This document shows positions 35,321-48,760 of a stretch of DNA of 64,000 nucleotides, piece by piece; within the stretch, counting starts at the first letter, position 1; every line of letters begins with the position of its first letter. The notes beneath the pieces were generated by a model. The model saw only the letters and a list, made by a program, of their open reading frames with translations, made no database searches and had not been told where the DNA came from. Source of the DNA: Hydractinia symbiolongicarpus (Eukaryota; Cnidaria; Hydrozoa; Anthoathecata; Hydractiniidae). The DNA is taken from NCBI RefSeq assembly GCF_029227915.1, contig NC_079886.1:25770501-25834500 (forward strand). The letters are read 5' to 3'. Position numbers and translations under genes: made by a program.

Positions 35321-37584
35321 CGTTATCGCACGCTGAAGAAATTGAGACAGTTTCAAAAACTACATTTCATTGACTTTTTAACGGTGTCAGCCCGTTTGAG
35401 TTCTAACAGTTGGGTCACATTTTCGTACCAACATCTATTTAGCGATATTTTTCTGATATTACTAGGTTGCATCGCTTTTAACAGTGAAACGATTGACTGT
35501 GGGACTTAATTGAACTGATTTTGGACTGTGACCCTACAAATGTGATGAATGAGACAATTGGACTCCATGAAATAACATTCTTCTTAAATTGGCATGATTG
35601 CGGGAACTCAGCGGTTAAACTGGGCGCTGTGGTAGCGCTTCATTTAATAATGTAGATATATAAGACATTTTTTTCTGTGGGACCAATCCTAGCCGTTATC
35701 GCACGCCGAAAAAGTTGAGACATTTTCGAAACCTACATTTCATTGATTTTCTAACGGTATCAGTCCGTTTCAGTTAGAACGCTTGGGTCACATTTTCGTA
35801 CCAACATGTATTTAGCGATATTTTTCTGATATTACTTGGTTGCATCGCTTTTAACAGTGAAACAATTGACTGTGGGACTTAATTGAACTGATTTTGGACT
35901 TTAACTTTATAAATGCAATAATTGAGAGAATTGAACTCCAAAGAATAAAATTATTCTGAATTTGACATGATTGCTAGAACTCAGCGATTACACTGGGCGC
36001 TGTGGTAGCGCTTCATTTAAAAATGCAGATAAATAAGTCATTTTTTACTGTAAGACCAATCCTAGCTGTTATCGCACGCTGAAGAAATAGAGACAGTTTC
36101 GAAAACTACATTTCATTGATGTTCTAACGGTATCAGTCCGTTTCAGTTAGAACGCTTGGGTCACATTTTCGTACCAACATGTATTTAGCGATATTTTTCT
36201 GATATTACTAGGTTGCATCGCTTTTAACAGTGAAACAATTGACTGTGGGACTTAATATAAGTCATTTTGGACTGTGACCTAACAAATGTGATGAATGAGA
36301 CAATTGGCCTCCATGAAATAACATTCTCCTTAAATTGGCATGATTGCCGGTACTCAGCAATTACACTGGGCGCTGTGGTATCGCTTCATTTAAAAGTGTA
36401 GATATATTAGTCATTTTTTACTGTGGGACGAAGCTTGCCGTTATCGCACGCTGAAGAAATAGAGACCGTTTCAAAAACTTCATTTCATTGACTTTCTAAC
36501 GGTATCAGTACGTTTCTGTTACAACGGTTGCGTCACATATTCGTACCAACATGTATTTAGCGATATTTTTCTGATATTACTAGATTGCATCGCTTTTAAC
36601 AGTGAAACGATTGAATGTGGGACTTAATTGAACTGATTTTGGACTTTAACTTTATAAATGCAATAATTGAGAGAATTGAACTCCAAGGAATAAAATTATT
36701 CTGAATTTGACATGATTGCTAGAACTCAGCGATTACACTGGGCGCTGTGGTAGCGCTTCATTTAAAAATGCAGATAAATAAGTCATTTTTTACTGTAAGA
36801 CCAATCCTAGCTGTTATCGCACGCTGAAGAAATAGAGACAGTTTCGAAAACTACATTTCATTGATGTTCTAACGGTATCAGTCCGTTTCAGTTAGAACGC
36901 TTGGGTCACATTTTCGTACCAACATGTATTTAGCGATATTTTTCTGATATTACTAGGTTGCATCGCTTTTAACAGTGAAACAATTGACTGTGGGACTTAA
37001 TATAAGTCATTTTGGACTGTGACCTAACAAATGTGATGAATGAGACAATTGGCCTCCATGAAATAACATTCTCCTTAAATTGGCATGATTGCCGGTACTC
37101 AGCAATTACACTGGGCGCTGTGGTATCGCTTCATTTAAAAGTGTAGATATATTAGTCATTTTTTACTGTGGGACCAATCTTAGCCGTTATCCCACGCTGA
37201 AGAAATAGAGACAGTTTCAAAAACTTCATTTCATTGACTTTCTAACGGTATCAGTCCGTTTCTGTTAAAACGGCTGCGTCACATATTCGTACTAACATGT
37301 ATTTAGCGATATTTTTCTGATATTACTAGGTTGCATCGCTTTTAACAGTGAAATGATTGACTGTGGGATTTAATTGAACTGATTTTAGTCTTTAACTTTA
37401 TCAATGTGATAATTGAGACAATTGGACTCCATGAAATAACATTCTTCTTAAATTGGCATGATTGACGGAACTCAGCGATTACACTGGGCGCTGTGGTATC
37501 GCTTCATTTAATAATGTAGATAAATAAGTCACTTTTTACTGTGGGTCCAATCCTAGCCGTTATCGCGCGCTGAAGAAATTGAGA
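35321..37584 (+). repeat. Monomers between duplication copies, with dimer and trimer offsets
   Basis: The GATGTTC marker occurs at 36,118, 36,863 and 37,982, spacings of 745 bp (dimer) and 1,119 bp (trimer, 3 x 373). AATATAAGTC occurs at 36,253, 36,999 and 38,118 with matching spacings (746 and 1,119). The left part resembles the start of the 2,044-bp unit (GCGGGAACTCAGCGG near 35,600, TTGGTTGCATCG near 35,837). Sequence is all satellite. Confidence 0.78.
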
Positions 37585-40500
37585 CAGTTTCAAAAACTTC
37601 ATTTCATTGACTTTCTAACGGTATCAGTACGTTTCTGTTACAACGGTTGCGTCACATATTCGTACCAACATGTATTTAGCGATATTTTTCTGATATTACT
37701 AGATTGCATCGCTTTTAACAGTGAAACGATTGAATGTGGGACTTAATTGAACTGATTTTGGACTTTAACTTTATAAATGCAATAATTGAGAGAATTGAAC
37801 TCCAAGGAATAAAATTATTCTGAATTTGACATGATTGCTAGAACTCAGCGATTACACTGGGCGCTGTGGTAGCGCTTCATTTAAAAATGCAGATAAATAA
37901 GTCATTTTTTACTGTAAGACCAATCCTAGCTGTTATCGCACGCTGAAGAAATAGAGACAGTTTCGAAAACTACATTTCATTGATGTTCTAACGGTATCAG
38001 TCCGTTTCAGTTAGAACGCTTGGGTCACATTTTCGTACCAACATGTATTTAGCGATATTTTTCTGATATTACTAGGTTGCATCGCTTTTAACAGTGAAAC
38101 AATTGACTGTGGGACTTAATATAAGTCATTTTGGACTGTGACCTAACAAATGTGATGAATGAGACAATTGGCCTCCATGAAATAACATTCTCCTTAAATT
38201 GGCATGATTGCCGGTACTCAGCAATTACACTGGGCGCTGTGGTATCGCTTCATTTAAAAGTGTAGATATATTAGTCATTTTTTACTGTGGGACCAATCTT
38301 AGCCGTTATCCCACGCTGAAGAAATAGAGACAGTTTCAAAAACTTCATTTCATTGACTTTCTAACGGTATCAGTCCGTTTCTGTTAAAACGGCTGCGTCA
38401 CATATTCGTACTAACATGTATTTAGCGATATTTTTCTGATATTACTAGGTTGCATCGCTTTTAACAGTGAAATGATTGACTGTGGGATTTAATTGAACTG
38501 ATTTTGGTCTTTAACTTTATCAATGTGATAATTGAGACAATTGGACTCCATGAAATAACATTCTTCTTAAATTGGCATGATTGACGGAACTCAGCGATTA
38601 CACTGGGCGCTGTGGTATCGCTTCATTTAATAATGTAGATAAATAAGTCACTTTTTACTGTGGGTCCAATCCTAGCCGTTATCGCGCGCTGAAGAAATTG
38701 AGACAGTTTCAAAAACTACATTTCATTGACTTTCTAACGGTATCAGTCCTTTTCTGTTACAACGGTTGCGTCACATATTCGTACCAACATGTATTTAGCG
38801 ATACTTTTCTGAGTCATTTTTCTAAGTCATTTTTTACTGTAGGACCAATCCTAGCCGTTATCGCACGCTGAAGAAATTGAGACAGTTTCAAAAACTACAT
38901 TTCATTGACTTTTTAACGGTGTCAGCCCGTTTGAGTTATAACAGTTGGGTCACATTTTCGTACCAACATGTATTTAGCGATATTTTTCTGATATTACTAG
39001 GTTGCATCGCTTTTAACAGTGAAACGATTGACTGTGGGACTTAATTGAACTGATTTTGGACTGTGACCTTACAAATGTGATGAATGAGACAATTGGACTC
39101 CATGAAATAACATTCTTCTTAAATTGGCATGATTGCGGGAACTCAGCGGTTATACTGGGCGCTGTGGTAGCGCTTCATTTAATAATGTAGATATATAAGA
39201 CATTTTTTTCTGTGGGAGCAATCCTAGCCGTTATCGCACGCCGAAAAAGTTGAGACATTTTCGAAACCTACATTTCATTGATTTTCTAACGGTATCAGTC
39301 CGTTTCAGTTAGAACGCTTGGGTCACATTTTCGTACCAACATGTATTTAGCGATATTTTTCTGATATTACTTGGTTGCATCGCTTTTAACAGTGAAACAA
39401 TTGACTGTGGGACTTAATTGAACTCAATTTGGACTGTGACCTAACAAATGTGATGAATGAGACAATTGGACTCCATGAAATAACATTCTCCTTAAATTGG
39501 CATGATTGCCGGTACTCAGCGTCTACACTGGGCGCTGTGGTAGCGCTTCATTTAAAAGTGTAGATATATTAGTCATTTTTTACTGTGAGACGAATCTTAG
39601 CCGTTATCGCACGCTGAAGAAATAGAGACAGTTTCAAAAACTTCATTTCATTGACTTTCTAACGGTATCAGTACGTTTCTGTTACAACGGTTGCGTCACA
39701 TATTCGTACCAACATGTATTTAGCGATATTTTTCTGATATTACTAGATTGCATCGCTTTTAACAGTGAAACGATTGAATGTGGGACTTAATTGAACTGAT
39801 TTTGGACTTTAACTTTATAAATGCAATAATTGAGAGAATTGAACTCCAAGGAATAAAATTATTCTGAATTTGACATCATTGCTAGAACTCAGCGATTACA
39901 CTGGGCGCTGTGGTAGCGCTTCATTTAAAAATGTAGATATGTAAGTCATTTTTTACTGTGGGACCAATCCTAGCCATTATCGCACGCTGAAGAAATTGAG
40001 ACAGTTTCAAGAACTACATTTTATTGACTTTCTAACGGTGTCAGCCGTTTGAGTTATAACAGTTGGGTCACATTTTCGTACCAACATGTATTTAGCGATA
40101 CTTTTCTGATATTACTAGATTGCATCGCTTTTAACAGTGAAACGATTGAATGTGGGACGTAATTGAACTGATTTTGGACTTTAACTTTATAAATGCAATA
40201 ATTGAGAGAATTGAACTCCAAGAAATAAAATTATTCTGAATTTGACATGATTGCCGGTACTCAGCGATTACACTGGGCGCTGTGGTAGCGCTTATTTTAA
40301 AGGTGTAGATATATTAGTCATTTTTTACTGTGGGACCAATCTTAGCCGTTATCCCACGCTGAAGAAATAGAGACAGTTTCAAAAACTTCATTTCATTGAC
40401 TTTCTAACGGTATCAGTCCGTTTCTGTTACAACGGTTGCGTCACATATTCGTTCCAACATATATTTATCGATATTTTTCTGATATTACTAGGTTGCCTCG

Positions 40501-41465
40501 CCTTAAACAGTGAAACGATTGACTGTGGGACTTACTTGAACTGATTTTGGACTTTAACTTTATAAATGTGATAATTTGGACAATTGGACTCCATGCACTA
40601 ACATTCTTCTTAAATTGGCATGATTGAGGGAACTCAGCGATTACACTGGGCGCTGTGGTATTGCTTCATTTAATAATGTAGATAAATAAGTCAGTTTTTA
40701 CTGTGGGTCCAATCCTAGCCGTTATCGCACGCTGAAGAAATTGAGACAGTTTCAAAAACTACATTTCATTGACTTTCTAACGGTATCAGTCCGTTTCTGT
40801 TACAACGGTTGCGTCACATGTTCGTACCAACATGTGTTTAGCGATACTTTTCTGATATTACTAGATTGCATCGCTTTTAACAGTGAAACGATTGAATGTG
40901 GGACGTAATTGAACTTAGTTTGGACTTTAACTTTATAAATGCAATAATTGAGAGAATTGAACTCTAAGAAATAAAATTATTCTGAATTTGACATGATTGC
41001 CGGTACTCAGCGATTACACTGGGCGCTGTGGTAGCGCTTATTTTAAAGGTGTAGATATATTAGTCATTTTTTACTGTGGGACCAATCTTAGCCGTTATCC
41101 CACGCTGAAGAAATAGAGACAGTTTCAAAAACTTCATTTCATTGACTTTCTAACGGTATCAGTCCGTTTCTGTTACAACGGTTGCGTCACATATTAGTAC
41201 CAACATGTGTTTAGCGATAGTTTTCTGATATTACTAGGTTGTATCGCTTTTAACAGTGAAACGATTGACTGTGGGACTTAATTGAACTGATTTTGGACTT
41301 TAACTTTATAAGTGTGATAATTGAAACAATTAAACTCCAAGAAATAACAATGTTCTGAATTTGACATGATTGCAAGAACTCAGCGATTACACTGGGCGCT
41401 GTGGTAGCGCTTCATTTAAAAATGCAGATAAATAAGTCATTTTTTACTGTAGGACCAATCCTAGC
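37585..41465 (+). repeat. Segmental duplication, 6,145-bp offset (copy 2, ~3.9 kb)
   Basis: Partner of 31,440-35,320. It includes truncated monomer copy 3 at 38,736-38,914. Scattered private changes by eye include CATCATTGCTAG near 39,874, CAAGAACTACATTTTATTG near 40,008, GTATTGCTTC near 40,659 and GTCAGTTTTTACTG near 40,692. The right-hand limit is near the conserved ATCCTAGC block at about 41,460. Confidence 0.87.
38736..38914 (+). repeat. Truncated 179-bp monomer (copy 3)
   Basis: Same length and junction as the copies at 30,547 and 32,591. It lies 6,145 bp downstream of copy 2, the offset of the large segmental duplication, so it was carried here by that event. It is followed by CGCACGCTG where the other two read CGCACACTG. 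Confidence 0.92.
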
Positions 41466-43649
41466 TGTTATCGCACGCTGAAGAAATAGAGACAGTTTCA
41501 AAAACTACATTTCATTGACTTTCTAACGGTATCAGTCCGTTTCAGTTACAACGGTTGCGTCACATATTCGTACCAACATGTATTTAGCGATATTTTTCTG
41601 ATATTACTAGGTTGTATCGCTTTTAACAGTGAAACGATTGACTGTGGGACTTAATTGAACTGATTTTGGACTTTAACTTTATAAGTGTGATAATTGAGAC
41701 AATTGGACTCCAAGAAATAACAATGTTCTGAATTTGACATGATTGCTAGAACTCAGCGATTACACTGGGCGCTGTTGTAGCGCCTCATTTAAAAATGCAG
41801 ATAAATAAGTCATTTTTTACTGTCGGACCAATCCTAGCTGTTATCGCACGCTGAAGAAATAGAGACAGTTTCAAAAACTACATTTCATTGACTTTCTAAC
41901 GGTATCAGTCCGTTTCAGTTCCAACGGTTGCGTCACATATTCGTTCCAACATATATTTATCGATATTTTTCTGATATTACTAGGTTGCCTCGCCTTAAAC
42001 AGTGAAACGATTGACTGTGGGACTTACTTGAACTGATTTTGGACTTTAACTTTATAAATGTGATAATTTGGACAATTGGACTCCATGCACTAAAATTCTT
42101 CTTAAATTGGCATGATTGAGGGAACTCAGCGATTACACTGGGCGCTGTGGTATCGCTTCATTTAATAATGTAGATAAATAAGTCACTTTTTACTGTGGGT
42201 CCAATCCTAGCTGTTATCGCACGCTGAAGAAATTGAGACAGTTTCAAAAACTACATTTCATTGACTTTCTACCGGTGTCAGCCGTTTGAGTTATAACAGT
42301 TGGGTCACATTTTCGTACCAACATGTATTTAGCGATACTTTTCTGATATTACTAGATTGCATCGCTTTTAACAGAGAAACGATTGAATGTGGGACGTAAT
42401 TGAACTGATTTTGGACTTTAAATTTATAAATGCAATAATTGAGAGAATTGAACTCCAAGAAATAAAATTATTCTGAATTTGACATGATTGCCGGTACTCA
42501 GCGATTACACTGGGCGCTGTGGTAGCGCTTATTTTAAAGGTGTAGATATTTTAGTCATTTTTTACTGTAGGACCAATCCTAGCTGTTATCGCACGCTGAA
42601 GAAATAGAGACAGTTTCAAAAACTACATTTCATTGACTTTCTAACAGTATCAGTCCGTTTCAGTTACAACGGTTGCGTCACATATTCGTACCAACATGTA
42701 TTTAGCGATATTTTTCTGATATTACTAGGTTGTATCGCTTTTAACAGTGAAACGATTGACTGTGGGATTTATTTGAACTGATTTTGGACTTTAACTTTAT
42801 AAGTGTGATAATTGAGACAATTGGACTCCAAGAAATAACAATGTTCTGAATTTGACATGATTGCTAGAACTCAGCGATTACACTGGGCGCTGTTGTAGCG
42901 CCTCATTTAAAAATGCAGATAAATAAGTCATTTTTTACTGTCGGACCAATCCTAGCTGTTATCGCACGCTGAAGAAATAGAGACAGTTTCAAAAACTACA
43001 TTTCATTGACTTTCTAACGGTATCAGTCCGTTTCAGTTCCAACGGTTGCGTCACATATTCGTTCCAACATATATTTATCGATATTTTTCTGATATTACTA
43101 GGTTGCCTCGCCTTAAACAGTGAAACGATTGACTGTGGGACTTACTTGAACTGATTTTGGACTTTAACTTTATAAATGTGATAATTTGGACAATTGGACT
43201 CCATGCACTAACATTCTTCTTAAATTGGCATGATTGAGGGAACTCAGCGATTACACTGGGTGCTGTGGTATCGCTTCATTTAATAATGTAGATAAATAAG
43301 TCACTTTTTACTGTGGGTCCAATCCTAGCCGTTATCGCACGCTGAAGAGAGTTTTAAAAACTACATTTCATTGACTTTCTAACAGTATCAGTCCGTTTCA
43401 GTTACAACGGTTGCGTCACATATCCGAACCAACATGTATTTAGCGATATTTTTCTGATATTACTAGGTTGCATCGCTTTTAACAGAGAAACGATTGACTG
43501 TGGGACTTAATTAAACTGATTTTGGACTGTGACCTTACAAATGTGATAAATGAGACAATTGGACTCCATGAAATAACATTCTTTTTAAATTGGCATGATT
43601 GACGGAACTCAGCGGTTAAGCTGGGCACTGTGGTAGCGCTTCATTTAAT
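41466..43649 (+). repeat. Trimer higher-order repeat, ~1,110-1,118 bp
   Basis: The marker CGTTCCAACATATATTTATCG lies at about 40,451, 41,943, 43,061 and 44,171, so spacings are 1,492, 1,118 and 1,110 bp. The trimer unit includes a monomer with GCGCTGTTGTAGCGCC, the CGTTCC monomer with GGTTGCCTCGCC, and one with TTTAAAGGTGTAG or a related form. The 1,110-bp spacing is shorter because one monomer is 365 bp (43,016-43,380), where an 8-bp loss gives GCTGAAGAGAGTTTT. Confidence 0.78.
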
Positions 43650-46600
43650 AATGTAGATAAATAAGTCACTTTTTACTGTGGGTCCAATCCTAGCCGTTAT
43701 CGCACGCTGAAGAAATTGAGACAGTTTCAAAAACTACATTTCATTGACTTTCTAACGGTGTCAGCCGTTTGAGTTATAACAGTTGGGTCAAATTTTCGTA
43801 CCAACATGTATTTAGCGATACTTTTCTGATATTACTAGGTTGTATCGCTTTTAACAGTGAAACGATTGACTGTGGGACTTAATTGAACTGATTTTGGACT
43901 TTAACTTTATAAGTGTGATAATTGAGACAATTGGAATCCAAGAAATAACAATGTTCTGAATTTGACATGATTGCTAGAACTCAGCGATTTCACTGGGCGC
44001 TGTTGTAGCGCCTCATTTAAAAATGCAGATAAATAAGTCATTTTTTACTGTCGGACCAATCCTAGCTGTTATCGCACGCTGAAGAAATAGAGACAGTTTC
44101 AAAAACTACATTTCATTGACTTTCTAACGGTATCAGTTCGTTTCAGTTCCAACGGTTGCGTCACATATTCGTTCCAACATATATTTATCGATATTTTTCT
44201 GATATTACTAGGTTGCCTCGCCTTAAACAGTAAAACGATTGACTGTGGGACTTACTTGAACTGATTTTGGACTTTAACTTTATAAATGTGATAATTTGGA
44301 CAATTGGACTCCATGCACTAACATTCTTCTTAAATTGGCATGATTGAGAGAACTCAGCGATTACACTGGGCGCTATGGTATCGCTTCATTTAATAATGTA
44401 GATAAATAACTCACTTTTTACTGTGGGTCCAATCCTAGCCGTTATCGCACGCTGAAGAGAGTTTTAAAAACTACATTTCATTGACTTTCTAACAGTATCA
44501 GTCCGTTTCAGTTACAACGGTTGCGTCACATATCCGAACCAACATGTATTTAGCGATATTTTTCTGATATTACTAGGTTGCATCGCTTTTAACAGAGAAA
44601 CGATTGACTGTGGGACTTAATTAAACTGATTTTGGACTGTGACCTTACAAATGTGATAAATGAGACAATTGGACTCCATGAAATAACATTCTTTTTAAAT
44701 TGGCATGATTGACGGAACTCAGCGGTTAAGCTGGGCACTGTGGTAGCGCTTCATTTAATAATGTAGATAAATAAGTCACTTTTTACTGTGGGTCCAATCC
44801 TAACCGTTATCGCGCGCTGAAGAAATTGAGACAGTTTTAAAAACTACATTTCATTGACTTTCTAACGGTGTTAACCCGTTTGAGTTACAACAGTTGGGTC
44901 ACATTTTCGTACCAACAAGTATTCAGCGATATTTTTCTGATATTACTAGGTTGCATCGCTTTTAACAGTGAAACGATTGACTGTGGGACTTAATTGAACT
45001 GATTTTGGACTTTAACTTTATAAGTGTGATAATTGAGACAACTGAACTCCAAGAAATAACAATGTTCTGAATTTGACATGATTGCAAGAACTCAGCGATT
45101 ACACTGGGCGCTGTTGTGGCGCTTCATTTAAAAATGCAGATAAATAAGACATTTTTTACTGTAGGACCAATCCTAGCTGTTATTGCACGCTGAAGAAATA
45201 GAGACAGTTTCAAAAACTACATTTCATTGACTTTCCAACGGTATCATTCCGTTTCAGTTACAACGGTTGCGTCACATATTCGTACCAACATGTATTTAGC
45301 GATATTTTTCTGATATTACTAGGTTGTATCGCTTTTAACAGTGAAACGATTGACTGTGGGACTTAATTGAACTGATTTTGGACTTTAACTTTATAAATGC
45401 AATAATTGAGACAATTGGACTCTATGCAATAACATTCTTCTTAAATTGGCATGATTGAGGGAACTCAGCGATTACACTGGGCGCTGTGGTATCGCTTCAT
45501 TTAATAATGTAGATAAATAAGTCACTTTTTACTGTGGGTCCAATCCTAGCCGTTATCGCACGCTGAAGAAATTGAGACAGTTTCAAAAACTACATTTCAT
45601 TGACTTTCTAACGGTGTCAGCCGTTTGAGTTATAACAGTTGGGTCAAATTTTCGTACCAACATGTATTTAGCGATACTTTTCTGATATTACTAGGTTGTA
45701 TCGCTTTTAACAGTGAAACGATTGACTGTGGGACTTAATTGAACTGATTTTGGACTTTAACTTTATAAGTGTGATAATTGAGACAATTGGAATCCAAGAA
45801 ATAACAATGTTCTGAATTTGACATGATTGCTAGAACTCAGCGATTTCACTGGGCGCTGTTGTAGCGCCTCATTTAAAAATGCAGATAAATAAGTCATTTT
45901 TTACTGTCGGACCAATCCTAGCTGTTATCGCACGCTGAAGAAATAGAGACAGTTTCAAAAACTACATTTCATTGACTTTCTAACGGTATCAGTTCGTTTC
46001 AGTTCCAACGGTTGCGTCACATATTCGTTCCAACATATATTTATCGATATTTTTCTGATATTACTAGGTTGCCTCGCCTTAAACAGTAAAACGATTGACT
46101 GTGGGACTTACTTGAACTGATTTTGGACTTTAACTTTATAAATGTGATAATTTGGACAATTGGACTCCATGCACTAACATTCTTCTTAAATTGGCATGAT
46201 TGAGAGAACTCAGCGATTACACTGGGCGCTATGGTATCGCTTCATTTAATAATGTAGATAAATAACTCACTTTTTACTGTGGGTCCAATCCTAGCCGTTA
46301 TCGCACGCTGAAGAGAGTTTTAAAAACTACATTTCATTGACTTTCTAACAGTATCAGTCCGTTTCAGTTACAACGGTTGCGTCACATATCCGAACCAACA
46401 TGTATTTAGCGATATTTTTCTGATATTACTAGGTTGCATCGCTTTTAACAGAGAAACGATTGACTGTGGGACTTAATTAAACTGATTTTGGACTGTGACC
46501 TTACAAATGTGATAAATGAGACAATTGGACTCCATGAAATAACATTCTTTTTAAATTGGCATGATTGACGGAACTCAGCGGTTAAGCTGGGCACTGTGGT

Positions 46601-48760
46601 AGCGCTTCATTTAATAATGTAGATAAATGAGTCACTTTTTACTGTGGGTCCAATCCTAGCCGTTATCGCGCGCTGAAGAAATTGAGACAGTTTTAAAAAC
46701 TACATTTCATTGACTTTCTAACGGTGTTAACCCGTTTGAGTTACAACAGTTGGGTCACATTTTCGTACCAACAAGTATTCAGCGATATTTTTCTGATATT
46801 ACTAGGTTGCATCGCTTTTAACAGTGAAACGATTGACTGTGGGACTTAATTGAACTGATTTTGGACTTTAACTTTATAAGTGTGATAATTGAGACAATTG
46901 GACTCCAAGAAATAACAATGTTCTGAATTTGACATGATTGCTAGAACTCAGCGATTTCACTGGGCGCTGTTGTAGCGCCTCATTTAAAAATGCAGATAAA
47001 TAAGTCATTTTTTACTGTCGGACCAATCCTAGCTGTTATCGCACGCTGAAGAAATAGAGACAGTTTCAAAAACTACATTTCATTGACTTTCTAACAGTAT
47101 CAGTCCGTTTCAGTTACAACGGTTGCGTCACATATCCGAACCAACATGTATTTAGCGATATTTTTCTGATATTACTAGGTTGCATCGCTTTTAACAGAGA
47201 AACGATTGACTGTGGAACTTAATTAAACTGATTTTGGACTGTGACCTTACAAATGTGATAAATGAGACAATTGGACTCCATGAAATAACATTCTTTTTAA
47301 ATTGGCATGATTGACGGAACTCAGCGGTTAAGCTGGGCACTGTGGTAGCGCTTCATTTAATAATGTAGATAAATAAGTCACTTTTTACTGTGGGTCCAAT
47401 CCTAGCCGTTATCGCGCGCTGAAGAAATTGAGACAGTTTTAAAAACTACATTTCATTGACTTTCTAACGGTGTTAACCCGTTTGAATTACAACAGTTGGG
47501 TCACATTTTCGTACCAACAAGTATTCAGCGATATTTTTCTGATATTACTAGGTTGCATCGCTTTTAACAGTGAAACGATTGACTGTGGGACTTAATTGAA
47601 CTGATTTTGGACTTTAACTTTATAAGTGTGATAATTGAGACAATTGGACTCCAAGAAATAACAATGTTCTGAATTTGACATGATTGCTAGAACTCAGCGA
47701 TTTCACTGGGCGCTGTTGTAGCGCCTCATTTAAAAATGCAGATAAATAAGTCATTTTTTACTGTCGGACCAATCCTAGCTGTTATCGCACGCTGAAGAAA
47801 TAGAGACAGTTTCAAAAACTACATTTCATTGACTTTCTAACGGTATCAGTTCGTTTCAGTTCCAACGGTTGCGTCACATATTCGTTCCAACATATATTTA
47901 TCGATATTTTTCTGATATTACTAGGTTGCCTCGCCTTAAACAGTGAAACGATTGACTGTGGGACTTACTTGAACTGATTTTGGACTTTAACTTTATAAAT
48001 GTGATAATTTGGACAATTGGACTCCATGCACTAACATTCTTCTTAAATTGGCATGATTGAGAGAACTCAGCGATTACACTGGGCGCTATGGTATCGCTTC
48101 ATTTAATAATGTAGATAAATAACTCACTTTTTACTGTGGGTCCAATCCTAGCCGTTATCGCACGCTGAAGAGAGTTTTAAAAACTACATTTCATTGACTT
48201 TCTAACAGTATCAGTCCGTTTCAGTTACAACGGTTGCGTCACATATCCGAACCAACATGTATTTAGCGATATTTTTCTGATATTACTAGGTTGCATCGCT
48301 TTTAACAGAGAAACGATTCACTGTGGGACTTAATTAAACTGATTTTGGACTGTGACCTTACAAATGTGATAAATGAGACAATTGGACTCCATGAAATAAC
48401 ATTCTTTTTAAATTGGCATGATTGACGGAACTCAGCGGTTAAGCTGGGCACTGTGGTAGCGCTTCATTTAATAATGTAGATAAATAAGTCACTTTTTACT
48501 GTGGGTCCAATCCTAGCCGTTATCGCGCGCTGAAGAAATTGAGACAGTTTTAAAAACTACATTTCATTGACTTTCTAACGGTGTTAACCCGTTTGAGTTA
48601 CAACAGTTGGGTCACATTTTCGTACCAACAAGTATTCAGCGATATTTTTCTGATATTACTAGGTTGCATCGCTTTTAACAGTGAAACGATTGACTGTGGG
48701 ACTTAATTGAACTGATTTTGGACTTTAACTTTATAAGTGTGATAATTGAGACAATTGAAC
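43650..48760 (+). repeat. 5-monomer higher-order repeat, 1,856/1,857 bp, mosaic copies
   Basis: Several markers are spaced 1,856 or 1,857 bp: GCTGAAGAGAGTTTT at 44,451, 46,307 and 48,164; the CGTTCC marker at 44,171, 46,027 and 47,884; AACGGTGTTAACC at 44,864, 46,720 and 48,577. The unit is four 373-bp monomers plus one 365-bp monomer. Copies are not uniform: after GTGTTAACC the first and third read TTGCAAGAACTC while the second reads TTGCTAGAACTC with GCGATTTCACTGG, so single monomers have been exchanged between registers. Confidence 0.85.
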
